The notes: generated from the letters alone by a model not told the origin. DNA of 64,000 bases from Streptomyces rapamycinicus NRRL 5491 (GCF_024298965.1 NZ_CP085193.1:8866001-8930000); one strand, 5' to 3'. Positions 23,750-33,134 are shown, numbered from the stretch's first letter. Made by a program: numbers and translations.

Positions 23750-24979
23750 ATGGGCACGGCCCCGGAACCGAAGGAACTGAAGGAACCGACAGAGCCCCAG
23801 GAACCGACGGAGCCGATACCGGTCGTCCTCGCGGGCGCCCGCGGGCATGGGCGCCGGCATCTGGACAACATCCGGCGGCTGACCGCCGAGGGAAAGGTCC
23901 GGCTGGCCGGGGTGTGCGAACTCGCGCCGCTCACCCGGGAGGAGCTGGGCGACGGGCTCGGCGAGCCCGAGCAGTCCGCCGACCTCGCCGCGCTCGTGAG
24001 CCGGAGCGGCGCCCGGATCGCGATCATCTGCACCCCGATCCACACCCACGCCGACCTCGCCCTCGCCGCCGCCGAGCGCGGTGCGCACCTTCTGCTGGAG
24101 AAGCCGCCCACACCCTCGTACGCCGAATTCACCCGGTTGAGCGAAGGACTACGCGGATATGGAACCGCCTGCCAGATCGGCTTCCAGTCGCTCGGCTCCC
24201 ATGCCCTGCCCGTCATCCGGAAGCTCGTCGCCGACGGCCGCATAGGGGCGGTCCGCGGCATCGGCGCGGCCGGAGCATGGGCTCGCGACGAGGACTACTA
24301 CACCCGCGCCCCCTGGGCCGGACACCGCACCCTCGACGGCCGTGACGTCGTGGACGGCGTCCTCACCAACCCCCTCGCCCATGCCGTCTCCACCGCCCTG
24401 CACCTCGCCGACGCCGACCGGGCCGAGGACGTGGCCGGAATCGAACTGGAGCTGTACCGGGCCAACGCCATCGAGGCCGACGACACCTCCTGCGTACGGA
24501 TCCGCACCACCCACGGCACCACCGTGGCCGCCGCCGTCACCCTGTGCGCGGAGGAACCCGGTGAGCCCTATGTGGCCGTCCACGGCGACCGGGGCCGGAT
24601 CACCTTCTGGTACAAGCTCGACCGGGTCCGTATCGAACGCGACGGAGCGCCGCCCGAGACCACCGGCCACGCGCGCACCGATCTGCTGGACAACCTCGTC
24701 GCGCATCTCCGCGACGGCACCGAACTGCTCGTTCCCCCGGACCGCACCGGCGCGTTCATGCGCGTGGTCGAGGCGGTCCGCACCGCCCCCGCACCGGTCC
24801 AGCTGCCCGCCGACGCCTGGCGCACCGAGCCCGGTGCGGGCGTCACCGCGCGAGCGGCCGAGCGGCGCGTGGTGACCGGCATCGACCGACTGGTCACCGC
24901 CGGCGCCGAGCGCCTCGCCCTCTACTCCGAACTGCGCGCCCCCTGGGCCGCTCCCCCCACGGAGGTCCCGCACCCATGA
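23750..24979 (+). CDS. Gfo/Idh/MocA-family oxidoreductase
   Basis: A 409-residue NAD(P)-dependent sugar oxidoreductase. The N-terminal Rossmann domain starts after about 25 Pro/Glu-rich residues (VVLAGARGHGRRH), followed by CTPIHTHADLAL and the active-site motif EKPPTPSYAEF. The C-terminal alpha/beta domain carries the HAVSTALHLADAD segment. Members oxidise sugars, inositols or sugar acids, or act in C1/C3 epimerisation of glycosides. It has an ideal AAGGAGGT ribosome site and overlaps the DUF6807 gene (ATGA). Sitting between permeases and binding protein, it is likely to act on the imported substrate. Confidence 0.88.
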   Translation: MGTAPEPKELKEPTEPQEPTEPIPVVLAGARGHGRRHLDNIRRLTAEGKVRLAGVCELAPLTREELGDGLGEPEQSADLAALVSRSGARIAIICTPIHTHADLALAAAERGAHLLLEKPPTPSYAEFTRLSEGLRGYGTACQIGFQSLGSHALPVIRKLVADGRIGAVRGIGAAGAWARDEDYYTRAPWAGHRTLDGRDVVDGVLTNPLAHAVSTALHLADADRAEDVAGIELELYRANAIEADDTSCVRIRTTHGTTVAAAVTLCAEEPGEPYVAVHGDRGRITFWYKLDRVRIERDGAPPETTGHARTDLLDNLVAHLRDGTELLVPPDRTGAFMRVVEAVRTAPAPVQLPADAWRTEPGAGVTARAAERRVVTGIDRLVTAGAERLALYSELRAPWAAPPTEVPHP

Positions 24980-25848
24980 CACCCCTGACCCCCTCCAGCC
25001 CCCTGACCCCCTCCAACCCGCTCACTCCCTCCCTCACCCGCCGTCCCCCGTGCACCCTGCTGCGCCATGAACACCGGGTCGTCGGGACGTATGTGCACCG
25101 CCCCGAAATGCCCGGCCCGGCCGCGCCGCGCCCCTATCTGCACCCCGTGCGCACCCTCGGCGGTGTCACCGTCACCGGGCTGCGGCCCACCGAGGACCCG
25201 GCCCGCCCGGGGGTGTCCATGGCCATCCCGGAGGTGGCCGGATGGGACTTCCGGGGCGGTCCCGGCCGACGGGATCACCACGGCAGCCAGCGCCACCTCA
25301 GCTGGCTGCTGCGCGACCCCGACGGATTCGTGGAAGAGCTGTCGTGGACGGCCGGTGGGCGGCAACTGCTGCTGGAGCGGCGCACGGTGGCCGTACGGTC
25401 CCTCGGAACCGAGTGCTGGGCGCTGGACTTCACCTCGGCCCTCACCAATGTGACGGGCGAGGAGATCGCCCTCGGCGGGGCGGGCCACGCGGGCGGCTTC
25501 TTCTGGCGCGTCCCCCGGCGCCCCGAGCCCGCGCACGTCTTCAGCGCGGACGGCGAGGGCGAGGCGGCGGCGCACGGACGGCCCGCGGACTGGCTGGCGC
25601 TGGCCACCGACGACTGGACGCTGGTCTTCGTCGGCGCGACCGGCGACACCCGGGCCGACCCGTGGTGGGTCCGCACCGGCGACCACCCGGGCGTCGGCTC
25701 GGCCCTCACCTGGCAGCACCCCCTGCCCATAGCCCCCGCCGACACAGTGACCCGCCGAATAGTCACAGCGATAGCCGACACCCGCCTGACCCACCCCACC
25801 GCAGCCCGCCTGGCAGCCCACCTCTCAGACAAAGGGGCGGCCGTATAA
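24976..25848 (+). CDS. DUF6807 (PmoA-like) protein
   Basis: A 290-residue protein of the DUF6807/PmoA-like family, a beta-rich fold of unknown activity that often sits next to Gfo/Idh/MocA genes in carbohydrate loci. Family-like segments are YLHPVRTLGGVTVTGLRP, HHGSQRHLSW, and GGFFWRVPR. The first 20 residues are low complexity with PLTPS repeated three times; since the ATG overlaps the upstream stop, that start is probable, but a later one near residue 20 is possible. Coupling to the oxidoreductase suggests that the two act on the same sugar. No activity can be stated. Confidence 0.75.
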   Translation: MTPLTPSSPLTPSNPLTPSLTRRPPCTLLRHEHRVVGTYVHRPEMPGPAAPRPYLHPVRTLGGVTVTGLRPTEDPARPGVSMAIPEVAGWDFRGGPGRRDHHGSQRHLSWLLRDPDGFVEELSWTAGGRQLLLERRTVAVRSLGTECWALDFTSALTNVTGEEIALGGAGHAGGFFWRVPRRPEPAHVFSADGEGEAAAHGRPADWLALATDDWTLVFVGATGDTRADPWWVRTGDHPGVGSALTWQHPLPIAPADTVTRRIVTAIADTRLTHPTAARLAAHLSDKGAAV

Positions 25849-25876
25849 GCACCTAGTTGTGGGCAATCGTTCCTCC

Positions 25877-25892
25877 CCCAGCTACCGCTGGG
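25877..25892. terminator. Hairpin in a Streptomyces-type repeat before the binding-protein gene
   Basis: CCCAGC (25877-25882), TACC, GCTGGG (25887-25892), flanked by CCTCC and GGAGG. The surrounding string resembles a hairpin repeat seen in many Streptomyces intergenic regions. It may reduce read-through from the DUF6807 gene into the binding-protein gene. Confidence 0.5.
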
Positions 25893-26017
25893 AGGTGCCC
25901 CCGGGCGGAACGGGTGGGCACGACGACCCGCACCCGGCCACGGACCCCAGCCACAACGGCGCGACCCCAACGACCACCACCCGCAAGCAAACCCACAAAG
26001 GAGACGGACGTACACCC

Positions 26018-27367
26018 ATGAACCCACGCACCCGCAGAGCACCCCGCACCGCAGCCGCCCTGGCCGCAGTCCTAACTCTCGCCCTGACAGCCACAGCGTG
26101 CGGAGACGACGGCTCAACCTCCGGCGAGGAGGGCTCCGGCAAGGGCACCATCACCTTCTGGGACAACAACGGCGGCCCCCGCACCAAGATCTGGAAGCAG
26201 ATCATCGCCAAGTTCGAGGACAAGTACCCCGACATCACGGTCAAGTACGTCCCGATCCCGATCGCCAACGTGCAGTCGAAGTACGACACCGCCATCCAGA
26301 GCGGCGGCGACAGCCTGCCCGACGTCGGCGGCGTGGGCACCGCGTATCTGGCCAATCTGGTGGCCCAGCGCGCCCTCGACCCCGTCACCGACCGCATCGG
26401 CGACAGCGCCCTCAAGGGCAAGCTGATCAAGAACATGGTCGAGAGCGTCCGCGCGGCCGGAGGTGACGACAAGGAGCTGTACTCCGTCCCGACCTCCGCC
26501 AACCAGGGCACCCTCTGGTACCGCACCGACCTCTTCAAGGCGGCGAAGCTGCCCGCGCCCGACAGCTGGGACAACTTCTACAAGGCCGCCGATGAGCTGA
26601 CCGACAAGGGCCGGAACAAGTTCGGCTTCACCCTGCGTGGCGGCGCGGGCTCGATCGCCCAGGCGCTGGACATGATGTACGCCCAGTCCGGCATCTCGTC
26701 CTTCTGGAACGGCGAGGGCGGGGACAGGACCACCCTCAACGACCCGAAGAACGTCGCGGCGCTCGAGAAGTACATCGCCCTCTTCAAGAAGGTCACCCCC
26801 GCCGCGGACCTCAACAACGACTTCGCCAAGATGGTCGCCCAGTTCGACCAGGGCGACATCGGGATGCTCCAGCACAACCTCGGCAGCTATGTGGACCACG
26901 TGCGGCTGCTCGGCAAGGACAAGATCGCGGGCATACCGCTGCCGCCGTCCCGGCAGGGCGCGGCGCGCACCATCGTCTCCAACCCGGTCGACGGCCTCGG
27001 GCTGTTCAAGGCGAGCAAGAACAAGGCGGCGGCCTGGAAGTTCATCGAGTTCGCGGCCTCCCCGGAGATGAACAGCCTCTGGAACGAGGACGTCGGCGCG
27101 ATCCCCGCCAACGTCGGCGCCGCGGACGACGACTGGATCGCGAAGGCCCCGCCGACCAAGGCCGCGCTGGAGTCGCTCAACGATCCGCGGACCAGGGTCG
27201 TCCAGCTGCCGTACTACCTCCCGGACTGGAACAACATCAGCAAGGCCGACAACGAGCCCAGCTTCCAGAAGGTGCTGCTCGGCAAGATGACCGCCAAGGC
27301 GTTCTGCGACAAGGTCGCGAAGGAGCTCAACGCGGCACAGGCGGACTGGAAGAAGCACCAGAGCTAG
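26018..27367 (+). CDS. ABC sugar transporter substrate-binding lipoprotein
   Basis: A 449-residue extracytoplasmic binding protein. The signal peptide ends in lipobox LTATAC (Cys near residue 28) and is followed by a Gly/Ser/Glu linker. The mature fold is the family-1 carbohydrate binder: GTITFWDNNGGPRTKIWKQI, then FEDKYPDITVKYVPIP, with Trp/Tyr-rich binding loops (TLWYRTDLF, YYLPDWNN). It delivers substrate to the permeases at 21860-23682, from which it is separated by the oxidoreductase and DUF6807 genes, an unusual order. AAAGGAG stands upstream of ATG 26018. The substrate is a sugar or sugar acid by context. Confidence 0.92.
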   Translation: MNPRTRRAPRTAAALAAVLTLALTATACGDDGSTSGEEGSGKGTITFWDNNGGPRTKIWKQIIAKFEDKYPDITVKYVPIPIANVQSKYDTAIQSGGDSLPDVGGVGTAYLANLVAQRALDPVTDRIGDSALKGKLIKNMVESVRAAGGDDKELYSVPTSANQGTLWYRTDLFKAAKLPAPDSWDNFYKAADELTDKGRNKFGFTLRGGAGSIAQALDMMYAQSGISSFWNGEGGDRTTLNDPKNVAALEKYIALFKKVTPAADLNNDFAKMVAQFDQGDIGMLQHNLGSYVDHVRLLGKDKIAGIPLPPSRQGAARTIVSNPVDGLGLFKASKNKAAAWKFIEFAASPEMNSLWNEDVGAIPANVGAADDDWIAKAPPTKAALESLNDPRTRVVQLPYYLPDWNNISKADNEPSFQKVLLGKMTAKAFCDKVAKELNAAQADWKKHQS

Positions 27368-27497
27368 CCTTCTATGAACTCCATGTATACCTGCGGTGTA
27401 TAGTGCTCGCAATCTGTGCTGCCAACTTTACGTTTTTGGGCGGACGTTGGAGGCATGGCGACCACTTACTGACCACAAGAGGACTTCGGGGACATCA

Positions 27498-28379
27498 ATG
27501 GGGCGAAAAGGTCGAATATCCGGTCTGTGCGTCAGCCTCGTCGGCGCCGTCTGCCTGACGCTGGGCCTCAGCGGCTGCGGCGCGTCGTACGACACCACCT
27601 CGCCGCGCAGCGCCCGGGAGCACGCGGCGTCGGACGCCGACCACTCGACACCGGCCGCCTCCAAGCCGGACGTGCTGAAGAAGGGCGACGGGGCGAACGG
27701 GGCGGACGACAAGAGCGGGGCGGACGACAAGAGCGGGGCGAACGGCGAGAACGGGGCGGACGGCTCCGTCGACTGCGCCGTCGCCAAATGCGTCGCTCTC
27801 ACCTTCGACGCGGGCCCCAGCGGCAACACGCCCCGGCTGCTGAAGATCCTCAAGCACGAGAAGGTCCACGCGACCTTCTTCATGCTCGGCAGGAAGCACA
27901 TCGACCGCCACCCGGACCTGGTGCGCCGTATCGCCGACGAGGGGCATGAACTGGCCAACCACACCTGGTCGCACAAGATCCTGACCAAGACCGACTCCGA
28001 CGAGGTCCGCACGGAGATCACCCGGGTCCAGACCGCCGTCAAGAAGCTCACCGGCCGTACGCCGCTGCTGATGCGCCCGCCGCAGGGGCGTACCGACGAG
28101 CGGGTCTCCAAGATCTGCCGTGAGCTGGGCGTGGCGCAGGTGCTGTGGAGCGTGACGGCGAAGGACTACCAGACGAACGACTCCGCGCTGATCGAGAAGC
28201 GGGTGCTGGAGCAGACGAAGCGCGACGGGATCATCCTGCTGCACGACATCTACAAGGGCACGGTGCCGGCCGTGCCGGGGATACTGGCGAAGCTGAAGAA
28301 GGAGGGCTACACGGTGGTGACGGTCTCCCAGCTGATGGCCCCGGCGGTCCCGGAAGCGGGCAAGGTCTATCGCCCATGA
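27498..28379 (+). CDS. Polysaccharide deacetylase (NodB/CE4) lipoprotein
   Basis: A 293-residue lipoprotein with lipobox LSGC (Cys27), a charged linker with GADDKSGADDKSGAN repeats (about residues 65-90), and a NodB domain at about 95-285. CE4 motifs: TFDAGPS (catalytic Asp104), HTWSH (His155 and His159, metal ligands), RPPQGRT, and ILLHDI. In most members the first motif reads TFDDGP, with the second Asp on the metal; here it is Ala105, as in a subgroup of actinobacterial enzymes. Likely substrates are N-acetylated glycans such as peptidoglycan or chitin oligomers. It has its own leader of about 130 bp after the binding-protein gene. Confidence 0.87.
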   Translation: MGRKGRISGLCVSLVGAVCLTLGLSGCGASYDTTSPRSAREHAASDADHSTPAASKPDVLKKGDGANGADDKSGADDKSGANGENGADGSVDCAVAKCVALTFDAGPSGNTPRLLKILKHEKVHATFFMLGRKHIDRHPDLVRRIADEGHELANHTWSHKILTKTDSDEVRTEITRVQTAVKKLTGRTPLLMRPPQGRTDERVSKICRELGVAQVLWSVTAKDYQTNDSALIEKRVLEQTKRDGIILLHDIYKGTVPAVPGILAKLKKEGYTVVTVSQLMAPAVPEAGKVYRP

Positions 28380-28539
28380 GGCAACAGACCGACACGATCT
28401 CCGTCGCGTTCGAACATCCTCGGCCACAAAATGATCAAGTGTTGTCGCAAGCTATCGCGATGCGATCGGGATTTCGTAATCTAAGAATCCTCGGGAGCCC
28501 GGCAACCTAATCTGGAGTGGCGGCAACTACGACATGGAG

Positions 28540-28565
28540 CGGGCCGGTCCGGATCCTCCGGCCCG
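28540..28565 (+). terminator. Hairpin in the leader of the beta-helix gene
   Basis: CGGGCCGG (28540-28547), 10-nt loop, CCGGCCCG (28558-28565), then TTCTCTCG. The perfect 8-bp stem lies 28 bp before the ATG at 28593, so it is either the terminator of the deacetylase gene or a leader structure near the ribosome site. The rest of 28380-28539 holds nothing I can name. Confidence 0.5.
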
Positions 28566-28592
28566 TTCTCTCGACGCGGAACAGGAGTTGCC

Positions 28593-29813
28593 ATGAGGCT
28601 GAGACGCAAACGGGGCCGTCACCGCCGTCGCAAGGATCGCACGCTGCCGTTGGGCAGCGCCGTGATCGTGGCGTCGGCCGTGGCCGGGGTGTATCTGACG
28701 GCTTCGCCGGAGGGCGCGAGCGCCGTGCCCACCACCCTGTACGTGGCCACCAACGGCAGCGACGGCAACACCGGCACCCTCAAGTCCCCCTACCGAAGCC
28801 TGGAGAAGGCGTTCTCCACCGCCAAGGCGGGCACCACCATCGAGGTCCGCGGCGGCACCTACTACCCCTCCAGGACCCTGCGCAGCTCCATCAGCGGCAC
28901 CCCCCGCGAGCGCGTCCAACTGCGGTCGTACCGGGCCGAGAAGGTCCGGCTCGACGGCTCCCGGCTGGGCCGGGGCTCCTCCCTGGTCTCCCTCACCGCC
29001 GACTACTGGACGGTCTCGGGGATCGAACTGCGCAACGCCCCGGGCGGCGGCCTGGTCTGCACCTCCTGCGCGCGCAACGTCTTCCAGGACCTGAGCACCC
29101 ACGGCAACGGTGACACCGGACTCACCCTCCGCGGCGACGACACCAACGGCAACGTCATCCGGAACCTCGACTCCTACGCCAACCACGACGACGCCACCGG
29201 CGGTCAGCGGGCCGACGGCATAGCCATCACCCACGGCTCCGGCTCGGGCAACGTGGTCACCGGATCCCGGCTGTTCCACAACAGCGACGACGGCCTCGAT
29301 CTGTGGATGTGGGCGAGCCCCGTCACCATCGAGCACTCCTGGGCCTTCGGAAACGGCCGGAACCGCTGGCACATCCCCTACTTCAAGGGCGACGGCAGCG
29401 GCTTCCAGCTCGGCGCCGACCGCCGTGGCGCCCCCTCGCCCGCCCATCTCGTACGGTCCTCCGCCGCCTGGGCCAACACCAAGAGCGGCTTCGACGCGGG
29501 CGGCAACACCGGGGCCCTCCGGCTCCAGCGCACCACCTCCTTCGACAACTGGGGCAAGGGCTACGCCGTCGCCGGCTCCCGCGCCCGGCTGACCCGCAAC
29601 CTCGCGCTCTCCAACGGCCGCGGCAGCGCCGACACCGGCCTCCTCGCCGTCTCCCGGGACAACAACTGGGCGCCGGGCCGCCGGGCCACCCCGCCGCTGG
29701 TCACCACCGACCCCACCACGGCCCTCGGACCCCGGCGGCCGAACGGCTCGCTGCCGCTCACCGCCTTCCTCGTGGTCATGGACCGCACCGAGATCGGTTC
29801 GCCGATGAACTGA
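28593..29813 (+). CDS. Secreted right-handed parallel beta-helix protein (pectate lyase PL9-like)
   Basis: A 406-residue exported protein. A highly basic start (RLRRKRGRHRRRK) precedes a hydrophobic segment and an A-x-A site near residue 44. The mature part begins TLYVATNGSDGNTGTLKSPY, the DUF1565-like entry of right-handed beta-helix enzymes, and continues with many N/G-turn repeats (NGDTGLTLRGDDTNGNVI, NSDDGLDLW, KGDGSGFQLG). This layout matches family-9 pectate lyases and related polysaccharide lyases, which release oligogalacturonides. A plain adhesive beta-helix is the alternative. Such an enzyme would supply uronates to the udh/kdgD route. AGGAG precedes ATG 28593. Confidence 0.8.
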   Translation: MRLRRKRGRHRRRKDRTLPLGSAVIVASAVAGVYLTASPEGASAVPTTLYVATNGSDGNTGTLKSPYRSLEKAFSTAKAGTTIEVRGGTYYPSRTLRSSISGTPRERVQLRSYRAEKVRLDGSRLGRGSSLVSLTADYWTVSGIELRNAPGGGLVCTSCARNVFQDLSTHGNGDTGLTLRGDDTNGNVIRNLDSYANHDDATGGQRADGIAITHGSGSGNVVTGSRLFHNSDDGLDLWMWASPVTIEHSWAFGNGRNRWHIPYFKGDGSGFQLGADRRGAPSPAHLVRSSAAWANTKSGFDAGGNTGALRLQRTTSFDNWGKGYAVAGSRARLTRNLALSNGRGSADTGLLAVSRDNNWAPGRRATPPLVTTDPTTALGPRRPNGSLPLTAFLVVMDRTEIGSPMN

Positions 29814-29907
29814 AACCCCGGGAAAACCTGCATCGCGCTCCTGGCGGGCACAATCCCCTGATCCGGCACGCCGCCGACCCGCCCGCCGTCCCCCGAGGAG
29901 CGCGACC

Positions 29908-31353
29908 ATGGCGAGACAGATCACGGACAAGGCCCCGGCCCCACCACCGCACGGACTCCCCCTGCTCGACCGCTACTTCCGGATATCCGAGCGGGGCTCC
30001 ACCCTCGGCCGGGAGGTCCGGGGCGGGTTCGCCACCTTCTTCACGATGGCGTACATCCTCGTCCTGAACCCGATCATCCTGGGCGGGGCGAAGGACAAGT
30101 TCGGCGAGCAGCTCTCCGGCACCCAACTCGCCACCGCCACCGCCCTGGTGGCCGCCGTGATGACCGTCCTCATGGGCATCGGCGGCAATCTGCCGCTCGC
30201 CCTCGCCGCGGGCCTCGGGCTCAACGCGGTCGTCGCCTTCCAGATCGCCCCGCAGATGAGCTGGGCCGACGCCATGGGTCTGGTGGTCCTGGAGGGCCTG
30301 ATCATCTGCGCGCTGGTGATGACCGGGCTGCGCGAGGCGGTGATGCACGCCATCCCGCAAGCGCTGAAGCAGGCCATCAGCGTGGGGATCGGGCTGTTCA
30401 TCGCCTTCATCGGCTTCGTCGACGCCGGGTTCGTCTCCCGCATCCCTGGCCCCACCGGCTCCACGCCCGTGCAACTGGGCTCGGACGGGCGGCTCAGCGG
30501 CTGGCCGGTGCTGGTCTTCTGCGTGGGGGTGCTGCTGACCATCGCGCTGATGGCACGCAAGGCCAAGGGCGCCCTGCTGATCAGCATCGTCGTCTCGACC
30601 GTGCTCGCGATCGTCATCAACGAGATCGCCGACATCCGGCCGGAGGCGTGGGGGCTGACCGTGCCCACCCTCCCCGACAGCGTCGTCGACACCCCGGACT
30701 TCGGGCTGCTCGGCTCCTTCAGCCTCTTCGGGGCATTCCAGCAGGTCGGTGTGGTCACCATCGTCCTGCTGGTCTTCACCCTCATCCTGTCCGACTTCTT
30801 CGACACCATGGGCACGGTCGTCGGGGTGAGCAACGAGGCCGGGCTGCTGGACGCCGAGGGCAGGGTGCCGGGGCTGGGGCGGGTGCTGCTGATCGACGGT
30901 GCGGCGGCCGCCCTCGGCGGCGCCGCGTCCGCGTCATCCAACACCAGCTACATCGAGTCCGCGGCCGGGGTCGGCGAGGGCGCGCGCACCGGGTTCGCCA
31001 GCGTGGTCACCGGAGCGCTGTTCGGGCTCGCGCTCTTCCTGACCCCGCTGGCCACCGTGGTGCCCGCCCAGGCCGCCGCCCCGGCGCTGATCGCGGTGGG
31101 CTTCCTGCTGATGAGCCAGGTGCGGTCCATCGACTGGGAGCGGATCGACATCGCCGTCCCGGCGTTCCTCACCATCGCGCTGATGCCGTTCAGCTACTCC
31201 ATCTCCAACGGGATCGGCGCCGGGTTCATCTCCTATGTGGTGATCAAGACGGTGCTGGGCAAGGTGCGGGAGGTGCACTGGCTGCTGTGGGGGACGGCCG
31301 CGCTGTTCGTGGTCTACTTCGCGATCGATCCCCTCGAGCAACTGCTCACCTGA
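29908..31353 (+). CDS. NCS2/AzgA-type purine permease
   Basis: A 481-residue integral membrane protein with about 13 helices. Family motifs are GFATFFTMAYILVLNP at the start, the substrate loop SDFFDTMGTVVGVSNEAG, SASSNTSYIESAAGVGEGARTG, and NGIGAGFISYVVIK. AzgA-like members bring in adenine, guanine and hypoxanthine by proton symport. GAGGAG stands 6 bp before ATG 29908. It is a single-gene unit in the middle of sugar-acid genes, with no evident functional link to them. Confidence 0.92.
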   Translation: MARQITDKAPAPPPHGLPLLDRYFRISERGSTLGREVRGGFATFFTMAYILVLNPIILGGAKDKFGEQLSGTQLATATALVAAVMTVLMGIGGNLPLALAAGLGLNAVVAFQIAPQMSWADAMGLVVLEGLIICALVMTGLREAVMHAIPQALKQAISVGIGLFIAFIGFVDAGFVSRIPGPTGSTPVQLGSDGRLSGWPVLVFCVGVLLTIALMARKAKGALLISIVVSTVLAIVINEIADIRPEAWGLTVPTLPDSVVDTPDFGLLGSFSLFGAFQQVGVVTIVLLVFTLILSDFFDTMGTVVGVSNEAGLLDAEGRVPGLGRVLLIDGAAAALGGAASASSNTSYIESAAGVGEGARTGFASVVTGALFGLALFLTPLATVVPAQAAAPALIAVGFLLMSQVRSIDWERIDIAVPAFLTIALMPFSYSISNGIGAGFISYVVIKTVLGKVREVHWLLWGTAALFVVYFAIDPLEQLLT

Positions 31354-31402
31354 GCCGCGACGCCTCCGTCCCGGAGCCCGCCCCGGAAGCCGCCCCGCCC
31401 CG

Positions 31403-32383
31403 TCAGCTGTGGCCCATGATGGGGCGCGGGCGGTAGGGGGCCTCCAGGCGGGCCACCTCCTTCTCGTCGAGCGTCAGCCCGACCGCCGCCACCGCGTCCT
31501 CCAGATGGTGGGTCTTCGTGGCCCCGACGATCGGCGCGGTGACCGCGGGCCTGCTGAGCAGCCAAGCCAGCGCGACCTGCGCCGGGGACACCCCGCGCTC
31601 CTCGGCGATCGCGCGGGTGGCGTCCACGATGGAGAAGTCCGCGTCCGCGTACCACCTCTCCACCAGCGGATCGCTGCCCGCCCGGACGGTCTGCCCGGTG
31701 CGGTCCCGGTCGCGGGTGCCCGCCAGCAGCCCGCGCGCCAGCGGGCTCCAGGGGATGACGCCCACGCCCTGGTCCAGGCAGAGCGGGTTCATCTCCCGCT
31801 CCTCCTCGCGGTAGAGCAGGTTGTAGTGGTTCTGCATGGAGACGAACCGGGTCCAGCCGTGCGCCTCGGCGATGTGCTGGGCCTTGGCGAACTGCCAGGC
31901 GTACATGGAGGACGCGCCGATGTACCGGGCCTTTCCGGCCCGCACCACATCGTGCAGCGCCTCCATCGTCTCCTCGAGCGGTGTCTCGTGGTCGAAGCGG
32001 TGGATCTGGTAGAGATCCACGTGGTCGGTGCCCAGCCGCCGCAGCGAGGCGTCGATGCCCGCCATGATGTGCTTGCGGGAAAGCCCGCGGTCGTTGGGGC
32101 CCTCGCCCATCGGGTTGTAGACCTTCGTGGCCAGGACGTAGTCGTCGCGGCTGGGGAAGAGCTCCCGCAGCAGCTCGCCGGTGATCTCCTCGCTGCGGCC
32201 CACCGAGTACATGTCGGCGGTGTCGAAGAAGGTCACCCCCTCCTCGGCCGCGCGCCGCACGATCGGCCGCGCGTCGTCGATGTCCAGCTGCCAGGGCCGG
32301 TGCTCGGGGTTGCCGTAGCTCATCATGCCCAGGCAGATCCGCGACACCTTGACGCCCGACGCGCCCAGCCGTACGTACTCCAT
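31403..32383 (-). CDS. Aldo/keto reductase
   Basis: A 326-residue (beta/alpha)8 NADPH-dependent reductase. The catalytic tetrad is visible as Asp and Tyr in FFDTADMYS, Lys in ATKVYNP and His in LYQIHRFD. The C-terminal cofactor site reads PIVGATKTHHLEDA. It resembles the YajO/Tas-like AKR group that reduces aldehydes and sugar ketones. ATG 32383 is preceded by AGGAGGAG; the longer frame to 32428 has no added support. It converges with the purine permease and lies 70 bp downstream of a response-regulator gene read the same way. The substrate is unknown. Confidence 0.88.
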   Translation of the reverse strand: MEYVRLGASGVKVSRICLGMMSYGNPEHRPWQLDIDDARPIVRRAAEEGVTFFDTADMYSVGRSEEITGELLRELFPSRDDYVLATKVYNPMGEGPNDRGLSRKHIMAGIDASLRRLGTDHVDLYQIHRFDHETPLEETMEALHDVVRAGKARYIGASSMYAWQFAKAQHIAEAHGWTRFVSMQNHYNLLYREEEREMNPLCLDQGVGVIPWSPLARGLLAGTRDRDRTGQTVRAGSDPLVERWYADADFSIVDATRAIAEERGVSPAQVALAWLLSRPAVTAPIVGATKTHHLEDAVAAVGLTLDEKEVARLEAPYRPRPIMGHS

Positions 32384-32453
32384 GCGTCTGCTCCTCCTGC
32401 TCGTCCGCCCGTGCGGCCGACCCGTCACAGCAGACCACCCCGGCCGCCGGATG

Positions 32454-33134
32454 TCAGCCCGGTGTGACGAAGCCGCTCTCGTACGCGGCGATCACCGCCT
32501 GGGTGCGGTCCCGCACCCCCAGCTTGGTGAGCACCGCCCCCACATGCGTCTTGACGGTGGCCGGGCCCACCGCCATCCGGGCCGCGATCTCGGAGTTGGA
32601 CAGCCCGTCGGTCATCAGCCGCAGCACCACGGCCTCCCGCTCGGAGAGCCGCTCGCGCAGCACCCGCGCCGTCGCCTCGCGGTCCGGGCCACGGGCGGCG
32701 GCGTGCTCGGCGGCCAGCGCCCGCACCGCGGCCGGGAACAGCAGCGAATCGCTGCGCGCCACCACCCGCACCGCCTGCACCAGCTCCGCCGCGCGGGCCC
32801 GCTTGAGCAGGAAGCCGCTGGCCCCGGCGCGCAGCGCGTCGTACACATAGCTGTCGTTCTCGAACGTCGTCACCACGATGACGCGCGGCGGGTCCGGCAC
32901 GGTGCCCAGGATCCGCTCGGTGGCGCGGATGCCGTCCACCTCGGGCATCCGGACGTCCATCAGCACCACGTCCGGGCGCAGGTCACGGACCACCGGCACG
33001 GCCTCGGCGCCGCTTCCGGCCTCGCCCACGACCTCCAGGTCCGGCTCGCTGGAGAGGATCGCGCGCAGTGCGGTGCGCACCATCCGCTCGTCGTCGACGA
33101 GCACGATGCGCAAGGGGGACGGCGGGGTGCTCAC
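32454..33134 (-). CDS. NarL/LuxR-type response regulator
   Basis: A 226-residue two-component regulator. The receiver domain (residues 8-125) has the acidic pair VDDE, phosphoacceptor Asp60 (VVLMDVRMPE), the switch Thr in VVTTFEN, and Lys in FLLKRA. A LuxR-type HTH follows (about 160-222: LSEREAVVLRLMTDGLSNSEIAARM, then VKTHV). It is translated from a GTG that overlaps the stop of the histidine-kinase gene, so kinase and regulator form one operon. Targets are not evident; the adjacent aldo/keto reductase is a candidate by proximity only. Confidence 0.93.
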   Translation of the reverse strand: MSTPPSPLRIVLVDDERMVRTALRAILSSEPDLEVVGEAGSGAEAVPVVRDLRPDVVLMDVRMPEVDGIRATERILGTVPDPPRVIVVTTFENDSYVYDALRAGASGFLLKRARAAELVQAVRVVARSDSLLFPAAVRALAAEHAAARGPDREATARVLRERLSEREAVVLRLMTDGLSNSEIAARMAVGPATVKTHVGAVLTKLGVRDRTQAVIAAYESGFVTPG

